From Desulfobulbaceae bacterium (GTDB lineage Bacteria; Desulfobacterota; Desulfobulbia; Desulfobulbales; Desulfocapsaceae): 37,329 nt of DNA. Both the position numbers and the translations under genes were made by a program. This document shows, piece after piece, positions 25,853 through 33,240 of this stretch (positions within the stretch are counted from its first letter, which is position 1; every line of letters starts with the position of its first letter). The notes beneath the pieces are model-generated. The model made no database searches, had not been told where the DNA came from, and worked only from the letters and a program-made list of their open reading frames with translations. The stretch is taken from contig JAITSS010000034.1 of the NCBI GenBank assembly GCA_031287565.1, positions 1 to 37,329 of the forward strand, read 5' to 3'.

Positions 25853-25975
25853 TGCATCGGCTGAAAACCAATGAAACTGAAGCGGCGGCACCGGCTTTCT
25901 TTGAAGATATACCGATTTAGCTATGGTTTTCTTCGCTGAAAGATTGACAAACCCTGTCGTATTGGAGGATTTCAG

Positions 25976-26350
25976 ATGGCGGAAAAACTGGCGATATACA
26001 AATGTGGCGTCTGCGGCAACATGGTCGAAGCGGTCAACCAGAGCGCGGGCGACATGACCTGTTGCGGTCAGGCGATGACGCGGCTTACGGAAAACACCAC
26101 CGACGCGGCGGTGGAAAAACATGTCCCAACACTAACGAAAAAAGATGGTGGTTGGTTGGTCAATGTCGGCGCGGTTGATCATCCGATGCTGGCCGAGCAT
26201 CATATTGAATGGATTGAGCTTTTGACCGCGACCAGCGTCTATCGCACCTATCTTAAACCAGGCGACAAGCCCTGCGCCTTCTTCGCGGTGGCCGACGAAC
26301 AGGTCAGCGCCCGCGAATACTGCAATCTGCACGGTCTGTGGAAGAAATAA
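25976..26350 (+). CDS. dfx: Desulfoferrodoxin (superoxide reductase, two-iron class)
   Basis: Cytoplasmic superoxide reductase of anaerobes, reducing superoxide to peroxide without making oxygen. The 124 residues comprise an N-terminal desulforedoxin-like domain whose rubredoxin-type iron is held by C10, C13, C29 and C30 (CGVC, TCCGQ), and the catalytic neelaredoxin domain with E47-K48-H49, H69, H75 and the C-terminal C116/H119 (CNLHGLW) around the active iron. All expected ligands are visible. The gene stands alone, with a Fur-overlapped promoter before it and a strong terminator after it. GGAGG precedes the ATG by 8 bases. Confidence 0.97.
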   Translation: MAEKLAIYKCGVCGNMVEAVNQSAGDMTCCGQAMTRLTENTTDAAVEKHVPTLTKKDGGWLVNVGAVDHPMLAEHHIEWIELLTATSVYRTYLKPGDKPCAFFAVADEQVSAREYCNLHGLWKK

Positions 26351-26383
26351 AACTGCGTATTTTTTTTATGATTTCCCAGCCCG

Positions 26384-26437
26384 GCCCGGCCATCGCGGCG
26401 GCAAAGCCGCTTCAGCCTGGCCGGGCGTATTTTTTTT
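26384..26437 (+). terminator. Intrinsic terminator after dfx
   Basis: Outer stem GCCCGGCC (26384-26391) with GGCCGGGC (26419-26426), an inner stem GCGGC/GCCGC (26395-26399 with 26406-26410), then GTA and a run of eight T (26430-26437). The string GCGTATTTTTTTT also occurs just upstream, at 26355-26367, a small duplication. queD starts at 26449, right after the T run, so a separate promoter or readthrough must serve it. Confidence 0.88.
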
Positions 26438-26448
26438 AAGGTATTGAA

Positions 26449-26823
26449 ATGTATGATATTTTTGTAACCACGCACTTTGCCGGCGCCCATCATCTGCGGA
26501 ATTATCCCGGCAATTGCGAACATCCGCACGGCCATAACTGGAAGGTGGTCGTGACGGTGCGCGCCAGCAAGCTCGACCAGTTGGGCATGGGCATCGACTT
26601 CAAAGTGCTGAAAAAACATGTAAACGAAGTGGTTGACACCATTGACCACCGCGACCTCAACGAGCATCCGGCTTTTCAGACGATCAACCCGTCTTCTGAA
26701 CATATCGCCCGCTATATTTACGACAATCTGGCGGAAAAACTCACCTCGGACCGTTACCATCTGTATTCCGTCGGCGTCTCCGAAACCGAAACGTCGAGCC
26801 TGATTTATTATGGCGAAGACTGA
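26449..26823 (+). CDS. queD: 6-carboxy-5,6,7,8-tetrahydropterin synthase
   Basis: Converts 7,8-dihydroneopterin triphosphate to 6-carboxytetrahydropterin, the second step of queuosine/7-deazaguanine synthesis. The 124 residues have the zinc histidines H14, H27 and H29 and the catalytic C23 (FAGAHHL, NCEHPHGHNW), LGMGIDFKVLK, and the C-terminal glutamates in VSETETSSLIY. An AAGG lies about 8 bases before the ATG. It overlaps queE by 14 bases and precedes it in the pathway as well. Confidence 0.95.
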   Translation: MYDIFVTTHFAGAHHLRNYPGNCEHPHGHNWKVVVTVRASKLDQLGMGIDFKVLKKHVNEVVDTIDHRDLNEHPAFQTINPSSEHIARYIYDNLAEKLTSDRYHLYSVGVSETETSSLIYYGED

Positions 26824-27478
26824 ACTCCTTGTTTCGGAACTCTTTTATTCCATCCAGGGTGAATCGAGTTTTGCCGGTTTGCCCTGTCTGTTTTTCCGCC
26901 TGCATGGCTGCAATCTGCGCTGCCGTTACTGCGACAGCCGCTACAGTTTCACGGGTGAAGGCCAGGTCATGGACATCGCCGACCTGCTCGCGCGCGCCAA
27001 GCAATATCCCCGCGCCATTGTCGAAATCACCGGCGGCGAACCGCTGACGCAGGCGGGTGCCATCCCGCTGCTGACCGCCTTGCTGGCGGCCGGGCGCACG
27101 GTTTTGCTAGAAACCAACGGCTCGCTGCCTATCGCGCCGGTGCCGGAGATGGTTCACATCATTCTGGATGTGAAATGTCCTGGCAGCGGCAACCCGATTT
27201 TTTGCCAAGATAATCTGGCCGAACTGGCCCGCCGCAACCATGAGCGCGGCTTGATCGAGCTGAAGTTTGTTTTGTCTTCCAGGGAAGACTACCTGTTCGC
27301 ACGGGATTTTACGCGACGACATCCATTGCCGGCAACAACGCCGATCTGGCTGTCGCCGGTGTCGCCGGTTCTGCCGCTGCCCGAATTAGCCGCATGGATG
27401 CTGGAAGATGAATTCGCCGCTAGGCTTCATCCACAACTGCATACCATCATCTGGCCGCAGGCGGCGCGTGGCCGATGA
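26810..27478 (+). CDS. queE: 7-carboxy-7-deazaguanine synthase
   Basis: Radical SAM enzyme that contracts the ring of carboxytetrahydropterin to 7-carboxy-7-deazaguanine. In 222 residues it carries the opening SELFYSIQGESSFAGLPCLFFRLHGC, the cluster cysteines C34, C38 and C41 (CNLRCRYCDS), EITGGEPL, and LETNGSLP, typical of QueE. It overlaps queD and the following serine hydrolase gene (ATGATGA at the junction), indicating one operon. queC and queF are not in the window. Confidence 0.95.
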   Translation: MAKTELLVSELFYSIQGESSFAGLPCLFFRLHGCNLRCRYCDSRYSFTGEGQVMDIADLLARAKQYPRAIVEITGGEPLTQAGAIPLLTALLAAGRTVLLETNGSLPIAPVPEMVHIILDVKCPGSGNPIFCQDNLAELARRNHERGLIELKFVLSSREDYLFARDFTRRHPLPATTPIWLSPVSPVLPLPELAAWMLEDEFAARLHPQLHTIIWPQAARGR

Positions 27479-28599
27479 TGAACCGGCAGGCAATTGAAAA
27501 CATATTCGCCCGCTCGCAGATATGTTCCGCGCTGGCTTTGGGCGTTTCCCGACAAGACAACGGGCGGCGCGAAACGCTGTTTCTAGGGCAAGCATCGCCC
27601 TTTGGCAAAGAATTCCTGGACGCGGAAACCGTCTTTGACCTGGCATCCCTGACCAAGCCGCTGGTCACGGCACTGGCCACACACAGTCTTATTTGTCAGG
27701 AAAAGCTGGCTTTTTCCGACCGACTCAGCGACATATTCCCAGAAGTCGCGGCGCGACCGGCGCACCCGGCTTGGCGGCATGTGACCATCGCGCAGCTCTT
27801 GAGCCATGCTTCCGGCTTACCGGCGCATCGCCCGTTTTTCATCCGCCTGCTTGCCCTGCCGCAAGCGACGCGACAAGAAGCGCTTATATCAATGATTGTC
27901 GGCGAAAAACCGCTGTACCAGGCCGGTTGTGGCCACATCTACAGCGACCTCGGCTTTATGCTGTTGGGGTGCGCCATCGAACGCATAACAGGTGAAACCC
28001 TGGCCAATTTTTGGCGGCGGACAGTGGCTGCGGAAATCGGCCTGCCGGACCGGCTGTTTTTTTCCGGGGATGAGGAACGGGCGCGGCGCTTGTTCGCCGA
28101 AACCGGCGTCTGTCCGTGGAGCGGCCAAATCCTCGCTGGCCTTGTCCACGACGATAACTGCCGAGCACTGGGCGGCGTCGCCGGTCACGCCGGTTTGTTC
28201 GGCACGCTGAACGGCGTATTGGCGGCCTGCGACTGGCTCACCCTACGCTGGCATGGCGCGAGCGGCGAACGCGAACAAGTCCTGCTGCGGGAAATGTGCG
28301 AGCCGACGCCCAATTCAAGTTGGTGCCTGGGCTTTGACAGCCCGTCAGGCGCGGATTCGGCGAGCGGCGATTATTTTCGCGCCGCCAGCATCGGCCATCT
28401 CGGCTTTACCGGTACGTCATTCTGGATTGATATGCGGCGGCGCATCAGCGTGGTGTTACTGACCAACCGGACTGTGGGGCTATCGGTACAGCGGGCGGCT
28501 TCGGAAGAGGAACGAGCCAGGATGAAGCGTTTTCGGCGGGAAATCCATGACTGCGTGATGCGGGAATTTGAGGGACGGCCCGCTGTGGGCCGTCCCTGA
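27475..28599 (+). CDS. Serine hydrolase of the beta-lactamase (class C) family
   Basis: Penicillin-recognising serine hydrolase fold of 374 residues with nucleophile motif S58-L-T-K61 (FDLASLTKP), the tyrosine motif Y156-S-D, and HLG at 308-310 (GHLGFTGT) replacing KTG, as in class C-like esterases and D,D-peptidase relatives. No signal peptide is evident, so it should be cytoplasmic, which argues against a role as a secreted beta-lactamase. LLSHASGLP is a common family sequence. The substrate is unknown. Either of two consecutive ATGs (27475, 27478) could be used. It is cotranscribed with queDE, but a functional link to queuosine is not evident. Its last codons form the terminator-like hairpin. 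Confidence 0.88.
   Translation: MMNRQAIENIFARSQICSALALGVSRQDNGRRETLFLGQASPFGKEFLDAETVFDLASLTKPLVTALATHSLICQEKLAFSDRLSDIFPEVAARPAHPAWRHVTIAQLLSHASGLPAHRPFFIRLLALPQATRQEALISMIVGEKPLYQAGCGHIYSDLGFMLLGCAIERITGETLANFWRRTVAAEIGLPDRLFFSGDEERARRLFAETGVCPWSGQILAGLVHDDNCRALGGVAGHAGLFGTLNGVLAACDWLTLRWHGASGEREQVLLREMCEPTPNSSWCLGFDSPSGADSASGDYFRAASIGHLGFTGTSFWIDMRRRISVVLLTNRTVGLSVQRAASEEERARMKRFRREIHDCVMREFEGRPAVGRP
28572..28596. terminator. Hairpin between convergent genes
   Basis: Perfect 10-bp stem GGGACGGCCC (28572-28581) and GGGCCGTCCC (28587-28596) with a 5-base loop, overlapping the last codons of the serine hydrolase and 20 bases from the end of the convergent sulfur-relay operon. It lacks a real T tract on either strand, so it may be a transcript-end stabiliser rather than a self-sufficient terminator. 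Confidence 0.5.
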
Positions 28600-28616
28600 G
28601 TTTGGCGAACGGTTTA

Positions 28617-28790
28617 TCACCACCAGCAGATGGTTTGGTCGGCGGCGAAGATTTTATCCACCAGTTTGTCGTAATCCGGCGCTCCATCATAGAGATTGAA
28701 GGAATCGGCCTCGCGGTCACGGGTGACAATCTCAACCAGTTTGTTCACCGTTGCATCCGGCTCGGTGCGGTACACATTGAGAATTTTCAT
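28617..28790 (-). CDS. Small protein (57 aa), last gene of the sulfur-relay operon
   Basis: Short gene on the minus strand from ATG (28790-28788) to TGA (28619-28617). A strong AAGGGG lies 6 bases before the start. The product opens MKILNVYRTEPDATVNKL, has a mixed charged body and ends TICWW. It comes directly after two DsrE-like genes, in the place where DsrH/TusB sits in dsrEFH or tusDCB clusters. At 57 residues it is well below the usual 90-100 and similarity is not clear. I do not claim the function. It may be a shortened DsrH-like subunit or a lineage-specific partner of the DsrE pair. Confidence 0.75.
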   Translation of the reverse strand: MKILNVYRTEPDATVNKLVEIVTRDREADSFNLYDGAPDYDKLVDKIFAADQTICWW

Positions 28791-28801
28791 GCTGTTCCCC
28801 T

Positions 28802-29107
28802 TTATTTGATCCCGTAGGGGACGATATGGGTCATCTCGCGCAATTTTTCACCCAGCTCTTCGAGGGTGATTGGCGTCAGCCCGTTGGTGTCGCAGTTGGC
28901 CGACACGGTGGAAAGGATGTCGCCTTCCATGTCGCGCAGCATTTCGATACTTTCGACGGTGTTGTCGTCAAAAGCCGGGAGCGTGGTATCCATGACGACG
29001 CCATAGGCGTACATATTTTCCACCGCCAGCCCCAGGGCGGAACGAATGCCGTCAATGGCATAGTCCGGATGTCTGTACATGAGGCAGACCTTTTTATACT
29101 CTCCCAT
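28802..29107 (-). CDS. DsrE/DsrF-like family protein
   Basis: 101-residue protein starting at ATG 29107 with AGGAG six bases upstream. A more upstream start at 29134 would overlap the preceding gene and the ribosome-binding site. The sequence (KKVCLMYRHPDYAIDGIRSALGLAVENMYAYGVVMD) has the alternating strand-helix pattern and the RSALGLA segment of DsrE-like sulfur-carrier proteins, which pass persulfide sulfur between partners as small oligomers. It sits between another DsrE-like gene and a 57-residue ORF, 11 bases from the latter. Cysteines C8 and C72 are candidates for the sulfur-carrying residue. Confidence 0.75.
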   Translation of the reverse strand: MGEYKKVCLMYRHPDYAIDGIRSALGLAVENMYAYGVVMDTTLPAFDDNTVESIEMLRDMEGDILSTVSANCDTNGLTPITLEELGEKLREMTHIVPYGIK

Positions 29108-29115
29108 ATGCTCTC

Positions 29116-29430
29116 CTAAAGGCTGAGATAACAATCAAAATCTTCAATGATGATGCCATGTTGCGCCTGTGTCGCCATTTTCTTTTCGGTCAAGCCGTCA
29201 GGAATCACCTGCGGATCGAAGCCTTGTTTTCGGTAGCTGTCCACACAGATGGAAACATCGTCGGCAATCTCACACACCTTCTTGAAATCGGGATGCTGAG
29301 TGAGATGGGTGGCGATCCAGGTGAAAAACACCTTCACCTTCGCCCCCTTGCTCTTCGCGGCTTGGGTAACGCCGAGAACATGGGGCATACAATCTTTGGT
29401 GGTGACAAAAATACCAAGACTTTTAGCCAT
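29116..29430 (-). CDS. DsrE-like sulfur relay protein
   Basis: 104-residue DsrE-like fold protein (KSLGIFVTTKDCMPHVLGVTQAAKSKGAKVKVFFTW). C62 in VSICVDSYRKQGF lies where the persulfide-carrying cysteine sits in DsrE/TusD (cysteine followed a few residues later by a small basic helix and RG/QG), and C14 and C53 are also present. It follows tusA by 35 bases and precedes a second DsrE-like gene by 8, giving a TusA-DsrE-DsrE arrangement of the sort found in dissimilatory sulfur organisms. Whether it serves tRNA thiolation or sulfur respiration cannot be told here. Confidence 0.8.
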   Translation of the reverse strand: MAKSLGIFVTTKDCMPHVLGVTQAAKSKGAKVKVFFTWIATHLTQHPDFKKVCEIADDVSICVDSYRKQGFDPQVIPDGLTEKKMATQAQHGIIIEDFDCYLSL

Positions 29431-29465
29431 TTTCTGTACCTGGGAAGGAGGAATGTTTTCCGTTT

Positions 29466-29723
29466 TCAGCCTTTTTTCACGAAGAAGCTGAAATAGCCCG
29501 GCATTTCCTTCTCACCGAGGTAGGTATGACCGCTGCGCTCGCACCAGCCTGGGATGTCGTTGCGCGAACCGGGATCGGTACCGTCAATCTGGAGGATTTC
29601 GCCGCTCTTCAGCTTGCCGATTTCTTTTTTGGTGCGCAAAAGCGGCATGGGACAGCTCAGACCTTTGGCGTCGAGAACGGAATTGGCGGCCACATCGCCG
29701 CCGACTGCTTTGACATCACTCAT
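29466..29723 (-). CDS. tusA: TusA/SirA family sulfurtransferase
   Basis: Small sulfur-carrier protein that accepts persulfide from a cysteine desulfurase or rhodanese and hands it to DsrE/TusD-type partners. The 85 residues carry the family signature around C24 (LDAKGLSCPMPLLRTKKEI) and a C-terminal IPGWCERSGHTYLG segment. GAGG lies 6 bases upstream of the ATG. It is the first gene of the minus-strand sulfur operon, with a good promoter 65-100 bases upstream. The CoADR-rhodanese about 4 kb away could be a sulfur donor or user, which is inference. Confidence 0.9.
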   Translation of the reverse strand: MSDVKAVGGDVAANSVLDAKGLSCPMPLLRTKKEIGKLKSGEILQIDGTDPGSRNDIPGWCERSGHTYLGEKEMPGYFSFFVKKG

Positions 29724-29795
29724 GGGAAACCTCGCTTTTTATGGGAAATTAGAACAACAGCCATCCGAAACCAATGATCAGAAAAGCTTCGGCGG

Positions 29796-29824
29796 AACTT
29801 ACCGGAACACCGGCGGCAAGTCAA
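29796..29824 (-). promoter_or_regulatory. Promoter of the tusA operon
   Basis: On the minus strand, -35 TTGACT (29824-29819), a 17-base spacer, and TAAGTT (29801-29796) as -10. Transcription would start near 29789, leaving a leader of about 65 bases before the tusA ATG. The -35 matches in five of six positions and the spacing is ideal, but the -10 is weak. Confidence 0.55.
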
Positions 29825-29865
29825 GGCCGCAAGGCAGATTGAATGTGTTAAAGGCGACGCGATTC

Positions 29866-29922
29866 AGCCGAATGGCGATACCGATTTTATGCGCAAAATC
29901 GGGCAAAATTCGGCTTTTTTTT
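29866..29922 (+). terminator. Plus-strand intrinsic terminator with no plus-strand gene
   Basis: Outer stem AGCCGAAT (29866-29873) with ATTCGGCT (29908-29915), inner stem CCGATTTT (29881-29888) with AAAATCGG (29895-29902), followed by a run of eight T (29915-29922). The T run makes this a terminator for plus-strand transcripts, yet both flanking genes (tusA and purC) are on the minus strand. It may end an unannotated small RNA, or block antisense transcription from the convergent side. The remainder of 29724-29999 contains only the tusA promoter. Confidence 0.65.
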
Positions 29923-29999
29923 GGAATCAACGCAGACACAATTCGCTATGGTCCGGCTCATTGCCGCCGCTCCGCGTCATGGCTGTATTCGTCCCAGGA

Positions 30000-30890
30000 T
30001 CAGCGCTTGCCAGAGAGCCGCGCCAGCGCCTCTTCATACCGGAACTGAGTTTTCCTGATAACCTCCTGCGGTAATTTCGGCGGCGGCGGCGTCTTGTCCC
30101 AGGTCAGCGATGACAGGTAATCGCGCAGGAATTGTTTGTCAAAACTCGGCTGGCCGCCACCCGGCTGATAGCTGTCCATCGGCCAGAAGCGCGAGGAATC
30201 CGGAGTGAGGACTTCATCAATCAGAATCAGACGCCCGTCCAATTCGCCCAGCTCAAATTTTGTATCGGCGATGATGATGCCGCGCTGCCGGGCGTAGTTG
30301 GCGGCCCGCTGATACAAACGCAGGCAGATGTCGGCGACTTCGGCGGCTTTTGTCTCGCCGACAATCGAGGCCATTTGCGCCATGCTGATGTTCTCATCGT
30401 GGACACCCGCCGCCGCCTTGGTTGACGGAGTGAATAAGGGTTGCGGAAACTGCTCGGATTCTTGCATGTTTTCTGGAAGTTGAAAGCCTTTAACCAAAGT
30501 GCTCTTTTGATAGGCATTCCAGAATGAGCCAGAAATATAACCACGAACGATGCACTCCACCGACAGCGGCCTGGTCTTTTTCACCAGCATCGAGCGACCG
30601 CGCAAGGCTTCGGCGTAGGGGGCGCAGGCGTCCGGATATTTGTCCACATCGGCGGTAATCAGGTGATTTTCGCAAATATCGCCCAAAAGCGAAAACCAGA
30701 ACAAGGACATCTGGGTCAGAAGCCGCCCTTTGCCAGGCACCGGATCATCCATCACCACATCGTAGGCGCTGATGCGGTCGGTGGCCACCATCAGAAGCGT
30801 ATCGTCATCAATGGCGTACATATCACGCACTTTACCGCGATGCGCCAGGGTGAGGCCGGGGAAATTCGTCGTCAACACTACATCGCTCAT
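30000..30890 (-). CDS. purC: Phosphoribosylaminoimidazole-succinocarboxamide synthase
   Basis: ATP-dependent ligase of purine synthesis, joining CAIR and aspartate to give SAICAR. From ATG 30890 (GGAGG five bases upstream) the protein has 296 residues, matching the long-type PurC. Diagnostic segments are HRGKVRDMYAIDDDTLLMVATDRISAYDVVM, PLSVECIVRGYISGSFW, and ADTKFELGELDGRLILIDEVLTPDSSRFW. Starting further upstream (to 31022) would run into the preceding gene and is rejected. It is the last gene of the ubiX-ubiA-DUF3108-purC group, 11 bases after the DUF3108 stop. Confidence 0.96.
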   Translation of the reverse strand: MSDVVLTTNFPGLTLAHRGKVRDMYAIDDDTLLMVATDRISAYDVVMDDPVPGKGRLLTQMSLFWFSLLGDICENHLITADVDKYPDACAPYAEALRGRSMLVKKTRPLSVECIVRGYISGSFWNAYQKSTLVKGFQLPENMQESEQFPQPLFTPSTKAAAGVHDENISMAQMASIVGETKAAEVADICLRLYQRAANYARQRGIIIADTKFELGELDGRLILIDEVLTPDSSRFWPMDSYQPGGGQPSFDKQFLRDYLSSLTWDKTPPPPKLPQEVIRKTQFRYEEALARLSGKR

Positions 30891-30901
30891 CATGTCCTCC
30901 T

Positions 30902-31729
30902 TCAGTTGTGATGTTCCTCCCGGCCGGGATAACGCGGGCAGAGAGGATTGTCGTAGGCGATTAACCGGGCAGTCAGGGAACCTATCAATATTTTCGAGTT
31001 GATGCGCACCGGCAACCGACATTCATCGGCACTGTACCAGATAATCGTATCGCCACGCTTGTCGTAAAGACCGCGAAATTTCAGGATGGGCGTCATCTTG
31101 CGGCTATCCACCGCGCCATAGATGGTGTCTCGCAGGATTTCAGCGCCCAGAACCCGCACCACCACCATATTCTTCTTTTTGTCGGCAAAGGTTGGCACCA
31201 GGAAATCCTCACCGACGCGATGCGGCATCAGGCGGCTGGCGAAAAAGGCCGAAAATTCGTTGTGCACCGGCGCGCCGACTGGAAACGTCAGCGGCGCTTC
31301 ATCGTTTTTGCGTACTGTAATCAGGCCGGTTTTCTGGTTATAAGAGGTCAGGCGATGCGCCCGGTAGTTTCTTCCTTCTTCCTGCCAGACTTCGTAGTGA
31401 TAGGGCAAACGAGCCGGGCCGCGCACTTTGGTGACATGAACATCATGAATGGGATAGACACGCGCCAGCGCCCCGCCGTCGGTGGAAACCAAAGCGCGCA
31501 ACTCAAAATGCTCTGGCTCCGGCAGCGCTCTGACTTCCAGCGTCAGCGTGCCCAGACGCAGGCCGCCGGTATACGACACGGCGTAGCGCAATTTTTCGCC
31601 GCCCTGATACATAATCGGTAGCAATTCCGGGATGATTTTCCCGACCGCCGCCGCCCACGCCGCCTGACTGGCAAGGCAGCAAAACAGGATGAGAATGCAG
31701 GCGGATACAAGGGCGCGAATTTTTTTCAT
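30902..31729 (-). CDS. DUF3108 domain protein with signal peptide
   Basis: Exported protein of unknown function, 275 residues. Residues 1-26 are a signal peptide (KKIRALVSACILILFCCLAS, cleavage after AWA). The mature part has the DUF3108 pattern: YQGGEKLRYAVSYTGGLRLGTLTLEV near its start, the central NEFSAFFASRLM, and YSADECRLPVRINSKILIGSLTARL at the end. DUF3108 proteins are typically periplasmic or lipid-associated beta-rich proteins. No function is established. It lies 15 bases after ubiA and 11 before purC in an apparent operon. Confidence 0.85.
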   Translation of the reverse strand: MKKIRALVSACILILFCCLASQAAWAAAVGKIIPELLPIMYQGGEKLRYAVSYTGGLRLGTLTLEVRALPEPEHFELRALVSTDGGALARVYPIHDVHVTKVRGPARLPYHYEVWQEEGRNYRAHRLTSYNQKTGLITVRKNDEAPLTFPVGAPVHNEFSAFFASRLMPHRVGEDFLVPTFADKKKNMVVVRVLGAEILRDTIYGAVDSRKMTPILKFRGLYDKRGDTIIWYSADECRLPVRINSKILIGSLTARLIAYDNPLCPRYPGREEHHN

Positions 31730-31744
31730 CCTTTTCCGCTGGCC

Positions 31745-32596
31745 TCAGGCCAAGGTCAGCGCCAGCCAAACCGCGAAAAAAATCACCACGCTGACGGCAC
31801 TGTTCATGGTCTGAAAAGCCAACTGCATCCGCGACAGGTCGTCCGCTTTCACCACACAGTGCTGATACCATAGGGCGGCTAAGGCGAGCGCGAGGAAAAG
31901 ATAATACGACCAATGCAATTTGCACAACCAGCCAGTCAGGATAAAGCAACCGCCAGCCAGCAGATGAAAAAAAGCGGCCAGCCGCAAGGCGCCGCCCACG
32001 CCCAATCGCGACGGCAGGGAAAAAAGTCCGGCTTCGCGGTCATAGTCGCGGTCAAGGCAGGAATAGATGGTGTCAAAACCGGCAACCCAAAAGAGCACGG
32101 CCAGCGACAGTGCCCACGGATAATTGGTCAAACTTCCTGACACCGCCACCCAACCGCCCAGGGGTGAAATCGACAGACATAGACCGAGAATCACATGGCA
32201 ACAAGCGGTAAAGCGTTTGGTGTAGGAATAGCCCCAAATTAAGGCCAGGGCCAGGGGCGCAAGCCACAAAGCCAGCGCATTCAAACGCCAACAAGCGAAA
32301 AAAAACAGCAAGGCGGCGGCAATGGTTAAAAGCCAAGCCTCCACTCCGGCGACTTGACCACTGGGCAGAGCGCGGTGGCGGGTGCGCGGATTTTCCTGAT
32401 CAAAGCGTTTATCGGCGATGCGATTAAAAGCCATGGCGCTGGTGCGGGCGGCGGCCATGGCAACGATAATCCAGAAAAAAGTCGCGACCCCAGGCGCGCC
32501 GTTGGCCGCCAGAAACGCGCCGCACAGAGCGAACGGCAAGGCGAAAGCGGTCAGCTTGAATTTTATCATTTCAAGGAAAACCGCGAGCCTAGACAT
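31745..32596 (-). CDS. ubiA: UbiA-family prenyltransferase
   Basis: Integral membrane aromatic prenyltransferase, probably 4-hydroxybenzoate polyprenyltransferase or a menaquinone-pathway relative. From ATG 32596 (GGGGAG six bases upstream, and an upstream frame to 32740 lies inside ubiX) it has 283 residues and about eight to nine hydrophobic helices. The first diphosphate/magnesium motif is N58-R-I-A-D62-K-R-F-D66 and the second is D182-R-D-Y-D186-REAGLFSLPSRLG, both characteristic of UbiA. The start overlaps the end of ubiX. Pairing with UbiX suggests quinone synthesis, though ubiD is not in the window and anaerobes often use the futalosine route, which also uses such enzymes. Confidence 0.88.
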   Translation of the reverse strand: MSRLAVFLEMIKFKLTAFALPFALCGAFLAANGAPGVATFFWIIVAMAAARTSAMAFNRIADKRFDQENPRTRHRALPSGQVAGVEAWLLTIAAALLFFFACWRLNALALWLAPLALALIWGYSYTKRFTACCHVILGLCLSISPLGGWVAVSGSLTNYPWALSLAVLFWVAGFDTIYSCLDRDYDREAGLFSLPSRLGVGGALRLAAFFHLLAGGCFILTGWLCKLHWSYYLFLALALAALWYQHCVVKADDLSRMQLAFQTMNSAVSVVIFFAVWLALTLA

Positions 32597-33164
32597 CACC
32601 ATCTCCCCAGCGCCCACGTCCGGCGATTTCGATTCCCAACATATCGTATAAACGCCAGGAAAAGGTATCGGCGGCCTCTTCCAGGTTCGTCGGGCGCAAA
32701 TACCAGCTCGGCAGCGGCGGGCAGATGCTCGCCCCGGCATCGTGGGCGCGCAACATATTTTCCAGGTGAATGCGGTTCAGCGGCGTTTCGCGGGCGGCTA
32801 GAAGCAAGGGGCGGCGCTCTTTCAACATGACATCGGCGGCGCGATGGATGAGGTTGCGCGATTGCCCGGATGCGACGGCGGCCAATGTGCCCATGGTGCA
32901 GGGGACAATGACCATCGCCTGATAGCGGCTCGAACCAGAGGCCGGCGGCGCGACCAAATCATCAGGGGCAAACCAGCGTCCGACGCCAGTCAATGCTTCC
33001 GGCGTCAGACCCAGCTCATGGGCCAGCACCAGCCGCCCGGCTTCCGAACAGATGCCGTGGACTTCCAGCCCGGCCGCCCGCGACAGGCGCAGAAAGGAAC
33101 GCGGAAAAATCATGCCGCTGGCCCCAGTGATGGCGACCAGGATTTTTTTTGCCGGATTGTCCAC
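32589..33164 (-). CDS. ubiX: Flavin prenyltransferase UbiX
   Basis: Makes prenylated FMN, the cofactor of UbiD-type decarboxylases. From the GTG at 33164 the protein has 191 residues, the usual family length, with AAGG eight bases upstream. Diagnostic segments are LVAITGASGMIFPRSFL, VHGICSEAGRLVLAHE, VPCTMGTLAAVASGQS, and the block around RAADVMLKERRPL that continues LAARETPLNRIHLENM. A possible ATG at 33248 would begin upstream of the rpoD terminator (33191-33220) and add 28 residues not typical of UbiX, so I reject it. The gene lies right after that terminator and overlaps ubiA by eight bases. Confidence 0.93.
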   Translation of the reverse strand: MDNPAKKILVAITGASGMIFPRSFLRLSRAAGLEVHGICSEAGRLVLAHELGLTPEALTGVGRWFAPDDLVAPPASGSSRYQAMVIVPCTMGTLAAVASGQSRNLIHRAADVMLKERRPLLLAARETPLNRIHLENMLRAHDAGASICPPLPSWYLRPTNLEEAADTFSWRLYDMLGIEIAGRGRWGDGDV

Positions 33165-33190
33165 AGAAAAGCCTTGGCCCGCCGTCGGCG

Positions 33191-33220
33191 CAAAAAAGGC
33201 CGGGGACAAAACCCCGGCTT
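33191..33220 (-). terminator. Intrinsic terminator of rpoD
   Basis: On the minus strand, GCCGGGG (33218-33212) pairs with CCCCGGC (33205-33199) around a six-base loop, followed by C and a run of six T (33197-33192 read as A on the plus strand). It lies 21 bases after the rpoD stop (33241) and just before the ubiX GTG, so ubiX needs readthrough or its own promoter. Confidence 0.9.
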
Positions 33221-33240
33221 GGCCGCAGATGCGCGGGGCG

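Noticed and set aside
25871..25939. 22-codon ORF in the desulfoferrodoxin leader (very basic peptide)
   Set aside because: No ribosome-binding site and no attenuator-like structure after it; probably chance.
30891..31022. N-terminal extension of PurC
   Set aside because: Overlaps the DUF3108 gene end; GGAGG precedes ATG 30890.
32597..32740. N-terminal extension of UbiA
   Set aside because: Lies in the ubiX coding region and adds arginine/proline-rich residues with no family match; ATG 32596 has GGGGAG.
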